Below are positions 1-7,274 of a stretch of 13,645 nucleotides of DNA, piece by piece. The DNA comes from Gammaproteobacteria bacterium RIFCSPLOWO2_02_FULL_56_15. Its GTDB lineage: Bacteria; Pseudomonadota; Gammaproteobacteria; Eutrophobiales; Eutrophobiaceae. The notes under the pieces are model-generated. The model was not told the origin of the DNA and searched no databases. It saw only the letters and a program-made list of their open reading frames with translations. Positions within the stretch are counted from its first letter, which is position 1, and each line of letters starts with the position of its first letter. The translations under genes and the position numbers were made by a program. The DNA is taken from NCBI GenBank assembly GCA_001801825.1, contig MGYR01000112.1, forward strand, positions 21,892-35,536, in the 5' to 3' direction.

Positions 1-909
1 ACCCGTGGAATCATGTGCGCCGTTATCCAGCAGGATGTGGTAGAGGTTGTCACCGCCATAACTGCCGATCGTGGCGAAATTACCCATGCGCATCAGGGCT
101 GCTCCATCACCGTCGACGACAATTATTTTGAGATGGGGGCGGGCCAGTGCAAGACCCAGCCCGAGTGAAGAGGCGCAGCCCATGGAACCCACCATGTAGA
201 TCTGGTTGCTGCGATCCGCTACGGCATAAAGTTCTCGTCCGGTATAACCGGTGGTGGCGACAACTATGCTTTCCCGCTCCGGACTGTGGTGCAAGATTCT
301 TTCCAGCGCCTGCTGACGGGAGCAAAGGTTATCCCCAGGACTGAAAAAATTCTTTCTCAGAGTCACCCGGTTACTCCTTGCGGGAACCGGGTCTCTTTGC
401 AAGGCATGTGCGGCGACGGTCCCCTTCTTCATAATCAGTGCATAGGGTCTATGCTCGCTTTGCATGTAAGATATAGCACGGCTGAGTACGTTGACGATTC
501 CCATATCATTATCCGGGAAAAATTCCCAGGGTACCTGCATGGTATCGAGCAGTTGCATGGTGATGCGTCCCATGAGTTCATGCTGGGGTTCATCCTTGAG
601 CCCCGGTGCTCCGCGATGGGTGATAATCAGCAGCATGGGTATGCGGAACACCCACGTGAGCGATGTAATCGGGCTGACGGCATTGCCAAGCCCAGAATTT
701 TGCATCATTACCACGGAACGCTCGCCACCGATGGCATACCCGGCAGCGGTTGCAACGGCGTCTCCCTCATTGGCGGAGGAAATATAGCTCAGTCTGGTGT
801 CATTGATGACGTAGTTGATGAAGGGGGTGAGGAATGAGCAGGGTACGCCCGTATAGCGTGTGAAACCCAGTTCCCGTGCTGCATCGACAAAACTTGCGGC
901 TTCAATCAT
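1..909 (-). CDS. ppd: Phosphonopyruvate decarboxylase, partial (3' end beyond window)
   Basis: TPP-dependent enzyme that decarboxylates phosphonopyruvate to phosphonoacetaldehyde. This irreversible step pulls the unfavourable PEP mutase reaction forward. I translated it from the reverse complement: the frame is open from ATG at 909 to the left edge, giving 303 residues of a family usually near 380-400 aa, so the C-terminus is missing because of the window boundary. Visible features are the N-terminal pyrimidine-binding half with SANEGDAVATAAGYA (residues 45-59, Glu48 as the likely TPP-activating Glu), a QNSGLGNAV segment (70-78), and the C-terminal PP-binding half with VDGDGAALMRMGN (265-277) and ILLDNGAHDSTG (292-303). 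Those last two segments are very characteristic of the family (also called AepY). It lies 18 nt downstream of the PEP mutase stop on the same strand. No strong Shine-Dalgarno is visible, so translation may depend on the upstream gene. Related sulfopyruvate decarboxylases share the fold, but the neighbour makes the phosphonate assignment firm. Confidence 0.95.
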   Translation of the reverse strand, partial: MIEAASFVDAARELGFTRYTGVPCSFLTPFINYVINDTRLSYISSANEGDAVATAAGYAIGGERSVVMMQNSGLGNAVSPITSLTWVFRIPMLLIITHRGAPGLKDEPQHELMGRITMQLLDTMQVPWEFFPDNDMGIVNVLSRAISYMQSEHRPYALIMKKGTVAAHALQRDPVPARSNRVTLRKNFFSPGDNLCSRQQALERILHHSPERESIVVATTGYTGRELYAVADRSNQIYMVGSMGCASSLGLGLALARPHLKIIVVDGDGAALMRMGNFATIGSYGGDNLYHILLDNGAHDSTG

Positions 910-927
910 GCCGCAGAACCCAGCGTA

Positions 928-2586
928 TCAAGGGTTGATTCCTCTGGCGAAATCGTGGGCGCGACCGATATCCACGAGGGCATTCACATCCAGCCAGTGT
1001 CCATGGACGTAATGAACATGGACAACGTGGCCCTGTTCTATCAGGTGGTTGAGTAGTTCCGGCATGCCCAGATTCGCAAAATCGTCCCGCCCCTGGAGTT
1101 CGCGGAGTGCTTCTTCCACCCACTTTCTCCCCTGCTGGCGAAATCGGACCATCCCGATCCAGCGACCGGAGGCTTCGCCTTGTCCGGAAACGGGCTGATC
1201 ACGCACGCATTTGAGACTGACTGCATGCTGGAAGATGGAGCGATTATCCGGATGTGAGCAGTAGGCCAGATCCTGGGTGTGCCCGGTATGGGGATTATTC
1301 AGGCTGGAATCCACCACAGCGACGATCTCTGACTCATGCTCCAGCAGGTCATGGAGGATATAACTCCGGAACAGCAGATCACCGTACATGATGATCATGT
1401 CGTCATGAAAGGCGTCTTCCGCACAGACCAGGGAGGATAATTCTCCGGTCTGGTCATAGGCCGCATTGATCCGCAGCTTGATATTGGCGACATCAATGGC
1501 CTCCGCCTTGTACCCCGCAACTACGGTGATGTTATTGATGGATTGTTTTTTGAATTCATCCACCAGCCTCCGTAAAAGGGGTTTACCGCCGATGGAGAGC
1601 ATGACTTTGGGGCGGTCATCGGTAAGCTCATGCAGGGCGTGCCCGCGGCTCGCGGCCAGGACGATCACATGTGGCGTTTGTTTGCGCTTCAAGTATTGCT
1701 GCTGGGCACGACTTAACTCATCCGCGCCCTGTAGTTCGAAAATCCGGTCTACAGAGGCAATCTGATCCTCGATCTGTACGAGGGATTGGTGTTTCTGGAT
1801 ATGCCTGCTCACCTGCTCCATGGCGGCGACTGAGGCGCGGATCATATGGTTCGCCCAGATCACCAGGCTGATCCCGGCCTCGCGGAAGACTTCCACCGGG
1901 GTGCTGTAATACTTCGTGGGGACGATAACCAGAGGCAATCGCTGTTGCCATTCTTTCGCGAAACTGACGACCTCATCGGGCCGTGACAGTTTGCTGTGTA
2001 TCAGGATGGCATCGGCGCCGGCGGCGTGATAGGCTTCTGCCCGACGCAGGGCTTCGTTGATATCCCACCCGGCAATCAAGGCTTCAACCCGCGCCACGAT
2101 GCAGAAATCCGGGGCCGACTGGCTGTCTTTGCCGGCCTTGATCTTGCCGCAGAACTCATCGATATCCGCCAGGGGCTGGCGTTCTCCGTCGATAAAACTG
2201 TTGGTTTTCGGAAAGACTTTGTCTTCGATACAGACACCGGCGATATTACGCTGTTCCAGCTTTTTCACGAGACGCCGCATATTGTTGAAATTTCCGTAGC
2301 CGGTATCCCCGTCCAGCAGGATGGGTATCGAGGTTACATCGGACATGAATTCGAGCATATCGACAACCTGTGTCCAGCTCGCCTCGTTGCTGTCCCGTAC
2401 TCCGAACTGTGCGGATATGGCCAGACCGCTTGCCCAGATGCCTTTGAATCCGGCCTGTTCGGCGATTCTCGCCGAGATGCCGTTGTGCGCCTCAAGGAGG
2501 AATTCGAGATCAGGCGATTCCAGGAGCTTGCGGAGTTGTACGCACCTGGGAGTAGAGTTCTGATGGTTTTTTGCCTGTAAGTTCAT
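928..2586 (-). CDS. pepM: Phosphoenolpyruvate mutase fused to C-terminal nucleotidyltransferase domain
   Basis: Bifunctional protein of 552 aa. Residues about 18-295 are PEP mutase (isocitrate lyase/PEP mutase superfamily), which rearranges PEP to phosphonopyruvate, the entry step of nearly all C-P bond synthesis. The diagnostic EDKxxxxxNS motif is EDKVFPKTNS at 121-130, and the Mg-site loop LDGDTGYGN is at 91-99. Residues about 305-552 form a nucleotidyltransferase-like domain: LAASRGHALHEL (310-321), DRPKVMLSIGGKPLL (324-338), YGDLLF (401-406, likely metal Asp403) and HWLDVN (530-535, likely second metal Asp533). PepM fusions to nucleotidyltransferases are known in bacterial phosphonate clusters, where they are proposed to activate the phosphonate as a CMP ester. 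The glycine loop is degenerate compared with a classical GxGxR loop. The start is ATG 2586, which overlaps the upstream stop (TGATG). A GTG at 2589 would add one residue. The following gene, ppd, begins 18 nt after the stop. Confidence 0.95.
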   Translation of the reverse strand: MNLQAKNHQNSTPRCVQLRKLLESPDLEFLLEAHNGISARIAEQAGFKGIWASGLAISAQFGVRDSNEASWTQVVDMLEFMSDVTSIPILLDGDTGYGNFNNMRRLVKKLEQRNIAGVCIEDKVFPKTNSFIDGERQPLADIDEFCGKIKAGKDSQSAPDFCIVARVEALIAGWDINEALRRAEAYHAAGADAILIHSKLSRPDEVVSFAKEWQQRLPLVIVPTKYYSTPVEVFREAGISLVIWANHMIRASVAAMEQVSRHIQKHQSLVQIEDQIASVDRIFELQGADELSRAQQQYLKRKQTPHVIVLAASRGHALHELTDDRPKVMLSIGGKPLLRRLVDEFKKQSINNITVVAGYKAEAIDVANIKLRINAAYDQTGELSSLVCAEDAFHDDMIIMYGDLLFRSYILHDLLEHESEIVAVVDSSLNNPHTGHTQDLAYCSHPDNRSIFQHAVSLKCVRDQPVSGQGEASGRWIGMVRFRQQGRKWVEEALRELQGRDDFANLGMPELLNHLIEQGHVVHVHYVHGHWLDVNALVDIGRAHDFARGINP

Positions 2587-3344
2587 CACAATCCCAGTCC
2601 CAGACCAGAGGAATGTTTCTGCAACAACCGTTTTGCGCGTTCAATATCTTCAGGAAAATCAATCTCAATCCATGTCAGACCGGTGATATCCAGATAACTG
2701 AATTCATCAGGTGATTCGAGCAGCAGCTCACGGATCACTTCTTCATAGGGCTCGTCCCTGCGGTCGTTATCCATCCAGGATTGCAGGCGTCCGGCAAGCC
2801 GGGACGCCACCTCCGGCGAAAAGCGGAAAAAACCTACGGACTCACCCTGAAGATCGAACTGCAGATCCTTATCAATCTCCTTGCGGAAATCAATCAACCT
2901 CCCATTCGACACACAAAGTTTCACCGGCTCTACACCAGGTTCATAGTCACGATCGAGCAGAAAGGCATTGGTGGCATCTCCCCTGATCAGCTTGGAGAGA
3001 ATGCGCGGATCATACAACACATCCGCGTCCATCAGGATGATGTCCCCATCCGTTTTCAGGACTTGCCGCGCATGCCACAGGCTGACGATGCTGCCTTCGG
3101 TAAAATCAGGATTGAACAGCACCCGCAATCGTGCGGTGATGTTGATTCCTTCCAGGTGTAACTTGATGTCCTCTGTTCGGTAACCGGTCACAATATGGAT
3201 CTCTGCAACGCCAAGGGATTGCAGGACTTCGATATGTCTCTCGAGCAGGGATTTTCCGTTGAACCGAAGCAAACATTTGGGTTTATCTACGGCGGCTTCG
3301 CCAAGGCGTTTGCCTACTCCAGCGGCAAGTATAATGGCATTCAT
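2586..3344 (-). CDS. Stand-alone nucleotidyltransferase (cytidylyltransferase-like)
   Basis: Predicted NTP-transferase of 252 aa and first gene of the phosphonate operon. The N-terminus has a classical nucleotide-binding loop, MNAIILAAGVGKRLGEAAVDKPKCLL, described by its parts: LAAGVGKRLG (6-15) and DKPKCLL (20-26). MDADVLYD (105-112) holds the metal-binding aspartates (D106/D108), and WIEIDFPEDIERAK (225-238) is the typical C-terminal metal-site motif with D229. By family resemblance it is of the LicC/PntC type, which joins CTP to phosphocholine or 2-aminoethylphosphonate. Its position in front of pepM points to phosphonate activation, but the substrate is inferred. The open frame runs back to 3524. 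I start at ATG 3344 because family homology begins exactly there, and because a TATAAT box at 3395-3390 would place the transcript start inside the longer frame. Its stop overlaps the pepM start by one base, suggesting translational coupling. Confidence 0.88.
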   Translation of the reverse strand: MNAIILAAGVGKRLGEAAVDKPKCLLRFNGKSLLERHIEVLQSLGVAEIHIVTGYRTEDIKLHLEGINITARLRVLFNPDFTEGSIVSLWHARQVLKTDGDIILMDADVLYDPRILSKLIRGDATNAFLLDRDYEPGVEPVKLCVSNGRLIDFRKEIDKDLQFDLQGESVGFFRFSPEVASRLAGRLQSWMDNDRRDEPYEEVIRELLLESPDEFSYLDITGLTWIEIDFPEDIERAKRLLQKHSSGLGLGL

Positions 3345-3389
3345 AATAGTTATTGTTATTCCGGGATATTTTTCTGGAAAAGGTGCAAT

Positions 3390-3395
3390 ATTATA
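3390..3395 (-). promoter_or_regulatory. Candidate -10 box of the phosphonate operon promoter
   Basis: Read on the minus strand, positions 3395-3390 are an exact TATAAT. The expected transcript start near 3383 gives a leader of about 39 nt before the ATG at 3344. At the usual 17-bp spacing I see no good -35 hexamer; a TTGAAA lies about 24 bp upstream, too far for normal sigma-70 contact. The promoter may therefore need an activator, or the match may be chance in AT-rich DNA. The rest of the 247-bp divergent region (3345-3591) is AT-rich near kinase 1. It contains a TATAGA hexamer at 3539-3544 that could be that gene's -10, and a 10-bp palindrome, ATTTTAAAAT, at 3562-3571. Confidence 0.4.
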
Positions 3396-3591
3396 TCGGA
3401 TAGTGTTTCCAGCTGCCTGTTTCAAAAGCGTTGCATTTACATTTTGGGATGGTTGCCCTTCTTGAGGTCTGATCACCATTTTGTGTTTTGATGAAAGGTC
3501 TCGCTTCCGGTGATGGTTTCTCAATTATCCCGGTTTACTATAGAATATAACCAGTTGATTTATTTTAAAATTTATCGGATTTGATTTTATC

Positions 3592-4884
3592 GTGTCCAAG
3601 ATACCTGAAAAACTGGGCAAATACGAGATCATGGATCAGGTCGGCCGGGGCAGTATGGGTATAGTCTATCAGGGCTTTGATCCTTTCTTGAACCGGAAGG
3701 TTGCCGTGAAGGTCGCCATCTCCGCGTCTCTGAAAGACACTGAATCCGGAGACCGTTACCGCACCATGTTTTTCAACGAGGCCCACACCGCGGGCATGCT
3801 GAAACACCCCAATATATTAGAGATCCTGGATGCCGGTGCGGATGGAGATGATTGTTATATCGTGATGGAACTGGTCGAAGGAGGGGGTACCCTGAAATCC
3901 TATTGCCAGCCCGACAACCTGCTTCCCATCGATAGAGTCATCGAGATCATATTCAAGTGCGCCAAGGCCCTGGATTACGCCCATCGTAAGGGTGTCGTGC
4001 ATCGTGATATCAAACCAACCAATATCCTCGTGACCAAGGATATGGACGTGAAAATAGGTGACTTCAGTATCGCCCATGTGATCAGCAGTGATACAACCAA
4101 TACCATGCCGATGGGTTTCGTGGGTTCGCCGCGCTACATGTCGCCTGAGCAGGTTCAGGAAGACGTGATCTCGAACCAGACCGACCTCTTTTCACTTGGT
4201 ATCGTGATGTATGAACTCCTGACCGGCCGGCACCCCTTCGCCACGGACAGTTTTTCCCGTCTGATACACAAGATCATCCACGAAAAACAATTGCCCTTAC
4301 GCACCTACCGTTCGGACATACCCGAGGTCCTGGAGCGGATTGTTTACCATGCCCTGCAAAAGAATACCGATAAGCGCTACAAGATGGGACTGAACATGGC
4401 TGCGGATCTGAGCCTGGCGTTCGATTATCTCGAAAAGCCCCAGGATAACATCGAGGTCCAGGAAAAATTCAACTCCATTCTCCGGCTCGAATTCTTCAAG
4501 GAATTTTCCGAGGCCGAGATCTGGGAAATTATCCGTGCCTGCGCCTGGCAGGAACATTCTGAAGGCGCGGAGATCATCACCGAGGGGGATATTGACGATT
4601 CTTTCTACATCATCATTTCCGGCCGGGTTGAAATCAAGAAAGGGGATTTCAGCATTGGGCGCTTACACGAGGGGGATTGCTTCGGAGAGATGGGTTATTT
4701 ATCCAAGACCCGGCGCTCGGCAACCATTATCGCGGATGGCAGGGTGCAGCTCATGAAGATCAATTCCACACTGATCCAGCAGCTTTCCGTGGAATGCCAG
4801 TTGCAGTTCAGCCGGGTATTTCTCCAGACCCTGGTGAGGCGTCTCTCCGAGACAACCGAGGCGATGGTGGTGTCCTCAGGTTGA
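3592..4884 (+). CDS. Ser/Thr protein kinase with C-terminal cyclic-nucleotide-binding domain (kinase 1)
   Basis: Hanks-type kinase of 430 aa, predicted cytosolic (no signal peptide or membrane segment seen). The kinase domain spans about residues 10-275. It has glycine loop VGRGSMGIVY (17-26), ATP lysine K40 in VAVKV, helix-C glutamate E63 in FFNEA, catalytic loop HRDIKPTN (137-144), metal-site DFS (157-159) in place of DFG, SPE (184-186) in place of APE, and D198. All key catalytic residues are present, so it is likely active. The C-terminal domain, about 297-410, is a cNMP-binding fold with phosphate-binding cassette FGEMGYLSKTRRSAT (364-378). E366 and R375 keep the nine-residue spacing of the ribose- and phosphate-contacting pair in PKA-type domains, so cAMP or cGMP binding is plausible. 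The start is GTG 3592: the frame meets a stop at 3556-3558 and there is no better start, although the Shine-Dalgarno is weak. It is divergent from the phosphonate operon and convergent with pgi (12-bp gap). It has a close paralogue at 7275. Confidence 0.93.
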   Translation: MSKIPEKLGKYEIMDQVGRGSMGIVYQGFDPFLNRKVAVKVAISASLKDTESGDRYRTMFFNEAHTAGMLKHPNILEILDAGADGDDCYIVMELVEGGGTLKSYCQPDNLLPIDRVIEIIFKCAKALDYAHRKGVVHRDIKPTNILVTKDMDVKIGDFSIAHVISSDTTNTMPMGFVGSPRYMSPEQVQEDVISNQTDLFSLGIVMYELLTGRHPFATDSFSRLIHKIIHEKQLPLRTYRSDIPEVLERIVYHALQKNTDKRYKMGLNMAADLSLAFDYLEKPQDNIEVQEKFNSILRLEFFKEFSEAEIWEIIRACAWQEHSEGAEIITEGDIDDSFYIIISGRVEIKKGDFSIGRLHEGDCFGEMGYLSKTRRSATIIADGRVQLMKINSTLIQQLSVECQLQFSRVFLQTLVRRLSETTEAMVVSSG

Positions 4885-4896
4885 GTGGCATATTTC

Positions 4897-6486
4897 CTAC
4901 CTGGATTCCAGAAAATGGCGGATCAGCATGGTTGTCGAGCTGTCATGCTGTTTCCCTGGAGCGCCGTTTTCCATCTCGCGGATGATCTCACCGGCCAGTT
5001 GTTTTCCCAGTTCCACACCCCACTGATCGAATGCATCGATCTGCCAGACCTGGGCCTGGACGAAGGTCCGGTGTTCATACAGGGCCAGCAGCATACCCAA
5101 ATTCGCTGGTGTCAAATCGGTGTAACTAATCGTCGTGCTGGGTCGGTTCCCGGGGAAATTCCGGTATGGCTCTGCATGATTTTCCTGCCCCGACATCAGT
5201 GCCTCTCCCTGGGCGATACAGTTGGCGACGAGTTTATGGTGGGAGTTGCTCTCCGGAGCACCCCGAAGTGGCAGTAGAAAATCCACTGGGACCAGCCGAT
5301 TTCCCTGATGGAGCAGTTGGAAGAAGGCATGTTGTGCATTGGTGCCGACGGATCCCCAGACGATGGGCGATGACTGGCAATCTAATGGTTTTTCATCCAG
5401 AGTTACGCCTTTACCGTTGCTTTCCATCATCAGCTGGCTCAAATAGCCGGGCAAGAGGCGCAGACGTTCATCGTAAGGCACTACGGCCAGGGTTTCCGCC
5501 CGGAAAAAATTGTTGTACCAGACATCCAGCATTCCCAGAATGAGGGGTATATTGCGTTCCCGCGGAGCTTCCAAGAAATGCCGATCCATACGGTGGGCCC
5601 CGTCCAGGAATTGCATGAACCCTTCCATGCCGATGTAGATGGCGAGAGGCAGTCCGACTGCCGACCAGACCGAATATCGGCCCCCAACCCAGTCCCAGAT
5701 CCGGTAGACCTGTTCCTCGGGAATGCCAAACTTGCCGGTTACGTCAAGATTCGACGAAACGGCTACAAAATGTTTTCCTGTTTCGGTGCATCCATGTCCA
5801 TGCAACCACTCCCTGGCAGCCATGGCGTTGGCATGTGTCTCCAGCGTCGTGAATGATTTCGAGGTGACGATAAAGAGGGTGGTTTCAGGATTTGCATGAC
5901 TCAATACCAGACCGAGATCCTGCGCATCAAGATTGGCGACAAAATCGACCCGAATGCTATTCGTATGAAAAGACCGCAGGGCATCCACCGCCAGCCTGGG
6001 ACCGAGATCTGAACCACCGATACCGATATTGACCACGTGATTCAGGACTTTACCGGTAGAGCCTTTGAGTTGCCCTTCGTGTAATTGGCGGACCAGTCGG
6101 CCGACCCTGGAGAGTTCCTCGTGCACCTCCGCCACTTGTTTCCCAATCCCCGGTATCAGCAGTGGTTTACGGGGGGATCGGAGTGCAGTATGGAGGACCG
6201 CCCTGTTTTCGGTTTTATTGACAGCAACACCCGAGAACATCTCGTTGATACGTTGCTCCATTCCGACGGCATCAGCCAGAGCCATGAGCAGAGTGATGGT
6301 TTCCTGCGTTACCCGATGTTTGGAATAATCGACTAAAAAATCATCGAGTCGGAGAGAGAATCGGTTTGCCCGTTGCGGATCAACCTTGAACAGGTAGCGC
6401 ATATGCAAATCCGCTACAGCGATCTGATGCGCGCTGAGCGCCTCCCACGCAGTTTCCCTGGGGTTTGGGGGTTGTTTGCATTCCAT
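4897..6486 (-). CDS. pgi: Glucose-6-phosphate isomerase
   Basis: Interconverts glucose 6-phosphate and fructose 6-phosphate in glycolysis and gluconeogenesis, in the cytosol. The length is 529 aa, slightly shorter than the enterobacterial enzyme (about 549 aa) but complete at both ends. Family signatures seen are NIGIGGSDLGPRLAVDAL, VTSKSFTTLETHANA, DWVGGRYSVWSAVG (signature 1) and FDQWGVELGKQLAGEI (signature 2). The catalytic Glu (MMESNGKG), His (GTNAQHAFFQLLHQG) and Lys (VELGK) motifs are all present. The N-terminus aligns with the usual family start (NPRETAWEAL, then LVDYSKHRVTQET), supporting ATG 6486. It begins four bases after the stop of the CBS-domain gene, with no Shine-Dalgarno of its own that I can see, so it is probably co-transcribed and coupled. 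It is convergent with kinase 1, and no terminator hairpin fits in the 12-bp gap. Confidence 0.97.
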   Translation of the reverse strand: MECKQPPNPRETAWEALSAHQIAVADLHMRYLFKVDPQRANRFSLRLDDFLVDYSKHRVTQETITLLMALADAVGMEQRINEMFSGVAVNKTENRAVLHTALRSPRKPLLIPGIGKQVAEVHEELSRVGRLVRQLHEGQLKGSTGKVLNHVVNIGIGGSDLGPRLAVDALRSFHTNSIRVDFVANLDAQDLGLVLSHANPETTLFIVTSKSFTTLETHANAMAAREWLHGHGCTETGKHFVAVSSNLDVTGKFGIPEEQVYRIWDWVGGRYSVWSAVGLPLAIYIGMEGFMQFLDGAHRMDRHFLEAPRERNIPLILGMLDVWYNNFFRAETLAVVPYDERLRLLPGYLSQLMMESNGKGVTLDEKPLDCQSSPIVWGSVGTNAQHAFFQLLHQGNRLVPVDFLLPLRGAPESNSHHKLVANCIAQGEALMSGQENHAEPYRNFPGNRPSTTISYTDLTPANLGMLLALYEHRTFVQAQVWQIDAFDQWGVELGKQLAGEIIREMENGAPGKQHDSSTTMLIRHFLESR

Positions 6487-6490
6487 GAAT

Positions 6491-6922
6491 TCAACCGGTG
6501 ATATAACTCTCCAACTGTTCGATAATGAATTCCTTGTCTGAAATAATGCTGCGGATCACGTCCATGATGGAAATCACGCCGCTGACGTGCCCGTCCTTCA
6601 ATACCGGTAAATGGCGGATATTATTGGCGGACATCAGATTCATGCATTCATTGATATCATCCTCCGGGGTCACATAAATGATATTCTTCGACATGATTTC
6701 ACCGACTGTCGTGGTCTTAGAGGAACGGTCCATGAGGATCACCTTGCGTGTGTAATCACGCTCGGAAATAATTCCTACAGGATGCTCCTTGTCCATAACC
6801 AGTAAGGCGCCGATTTCGAGTTCTGCCATCAAGGAGATGGCCTCGAAAACTGTGCTGTCAGGGGTAATGGAATGAATTACCGGTGGTTTATGACCCAGTA
6901 ATTGGCGCACATAAGTACTCAT
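6491..6922 (-). CDS. Two-CBS-domain protein
   Basis: Small cytosolic protein of 143 aa made almost entirely of a tandem CBS pair (Bateman module). CBS1 covers about residues 8-66 and CBS2 about 72-132. Such modules usually bind adenine nucleotides (AMP, ATP, SAM or others) and act as energy or redox sensors for partner proteins. The adenosine-ribose motif (S/T)xxD is intact in both repeats: S53-x-x-D56 in GIISERDY and S118-x-x-D121 in GVISIMDV, so ligand binding is likely. There is no enzymatic domain. It is the first gene of an operon with pgi (4-nt gap) and is divergent from kinase 2. An AGGAGA Shine-Dalgarno eight bases before the ATG fixes the start. The ligand and partner cannot be read from the sequence; Pgi or the adjacent kinases are candidates by location only. 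Confidence 0.93.
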   Translation of the reverse strand: MSTYVRQLLGHKPPVIHSITPDSTVFEAISLMAELEIGALLVMDKEHPVGIISERDYTRKVILMDRSSKTTTVGEIMSKNIIYVTPEDDINECMNLMSANNIRHLPVLKDGHVSGVISIMDVIRSIISDKEFIIEQLESYITG

Positions 6923-6930
6923 AAGTCGTG

Positions 6931-6936
6931 TCTCCT
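6931..6936 (-). promoter_or_regulatory. Ribosome binding site of the CBS-pgi operon
   Basis: On the minus strand AGGAGA lies eight bases before the ATG at 6922. It is the only strong Shine-Dalgarno for the two-gene operon and confirms the CBS gene start. Confidence 0.7.
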
Positions 6937-7123
6937 GTTGGTAGTCAAGCCGCCGTGCCAGCCATCATCAGCCGCTCTGCATTCAAGTGTGGCATGTACA
7001 TCGTTAAATCACAAATCCCGCAACCCGCCAGCCGGACATAAGCAACTGTTTTACATGAAATAGAAAACACAAAGTGCATTGAATGGCGTTTTCAGTTGGT
7101 TGTGTGGATATATTTGGGAATTC

Positions 7124-7131
7124 GGGAGGAG
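7124..7131 (+). promoter_or_regulatory. Strong Shine-Dalgarno that may set an earlier start for kinase 2
   Basis: GGGAGGAG at 7124-7131 is followed eight bases later by GTG at 7140, which is in frame with kinase 2. Use of this start would give a 475-aa protein with a 45-residue N-terminal extension beginning with a cysteine-rich VCCANC segment. The homology-based start at 7275 has only a weak ribosome site, so this alternative is serious. Confidence 0.45.
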
Positions 7132-7274
7132 TATTCTCAGTGTGCTGTGCAAACTGTATCAATTCCAGTAACATAGTTTCGCCATTGATTGTAGATTCAC
7201 TAGCCAGGATGCCATCTGGGAAGCTTCCTGAAAACGTGAGAGTGACGAAATGCCAGGCAACCCGAGCAGTTTTA

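Larger units (their letters stand above)
6923..7274. other. Divergent intergenic region between CBS-pgi and kinase 2
   Basis: This 352-bp stretch should hold promoters in both directions. I see a TATATT hexamer at 7109-7114 (plus strand, possible -10, no clear -35), a strong Shine-Dalgarno at 7124-7131, and an inverted repeat with 6-bp arms, TGTTTT at 7047-7052 and AAAACA at 7064-7069 (11-bp spacer), that could be an operator. Plus-strand frame 1 of kinase 2 is open from 7083 onwards, but the part before 7275 has no counterpart in kinase 1. No RNA gene or terminator was recognised. Confidence 0.4.

Noticed and set aside
286..837. 183-codon plus-strand open frame over the decarboxylase gene
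   Set aside because: It is antisense to the clearly coding phosphonopyruvate decarboxylase frame and shows no recognisable domain.
3345..3524. 60-residue N-terminal extension of the stand-alone nucleotidyltransferase
   Set aside because: Family homology starts at Met 3344, and a TATAAT box lies within the extension, so it is more likely promoter and leader.
4885..4896. Possible terminator between kinase 1 and pgi
   Set aside because: Only 12 bp separate the two stops, and there is no hairpin or T-run.
6944..6960. Sigma-54-like TGGCACG...TTGA sequence before the CBS gene
   Set aside because: The -24 element looks good, but the -12 part is off by one base and lacks GC, and the transcript would start inside or next to the ribosome site.
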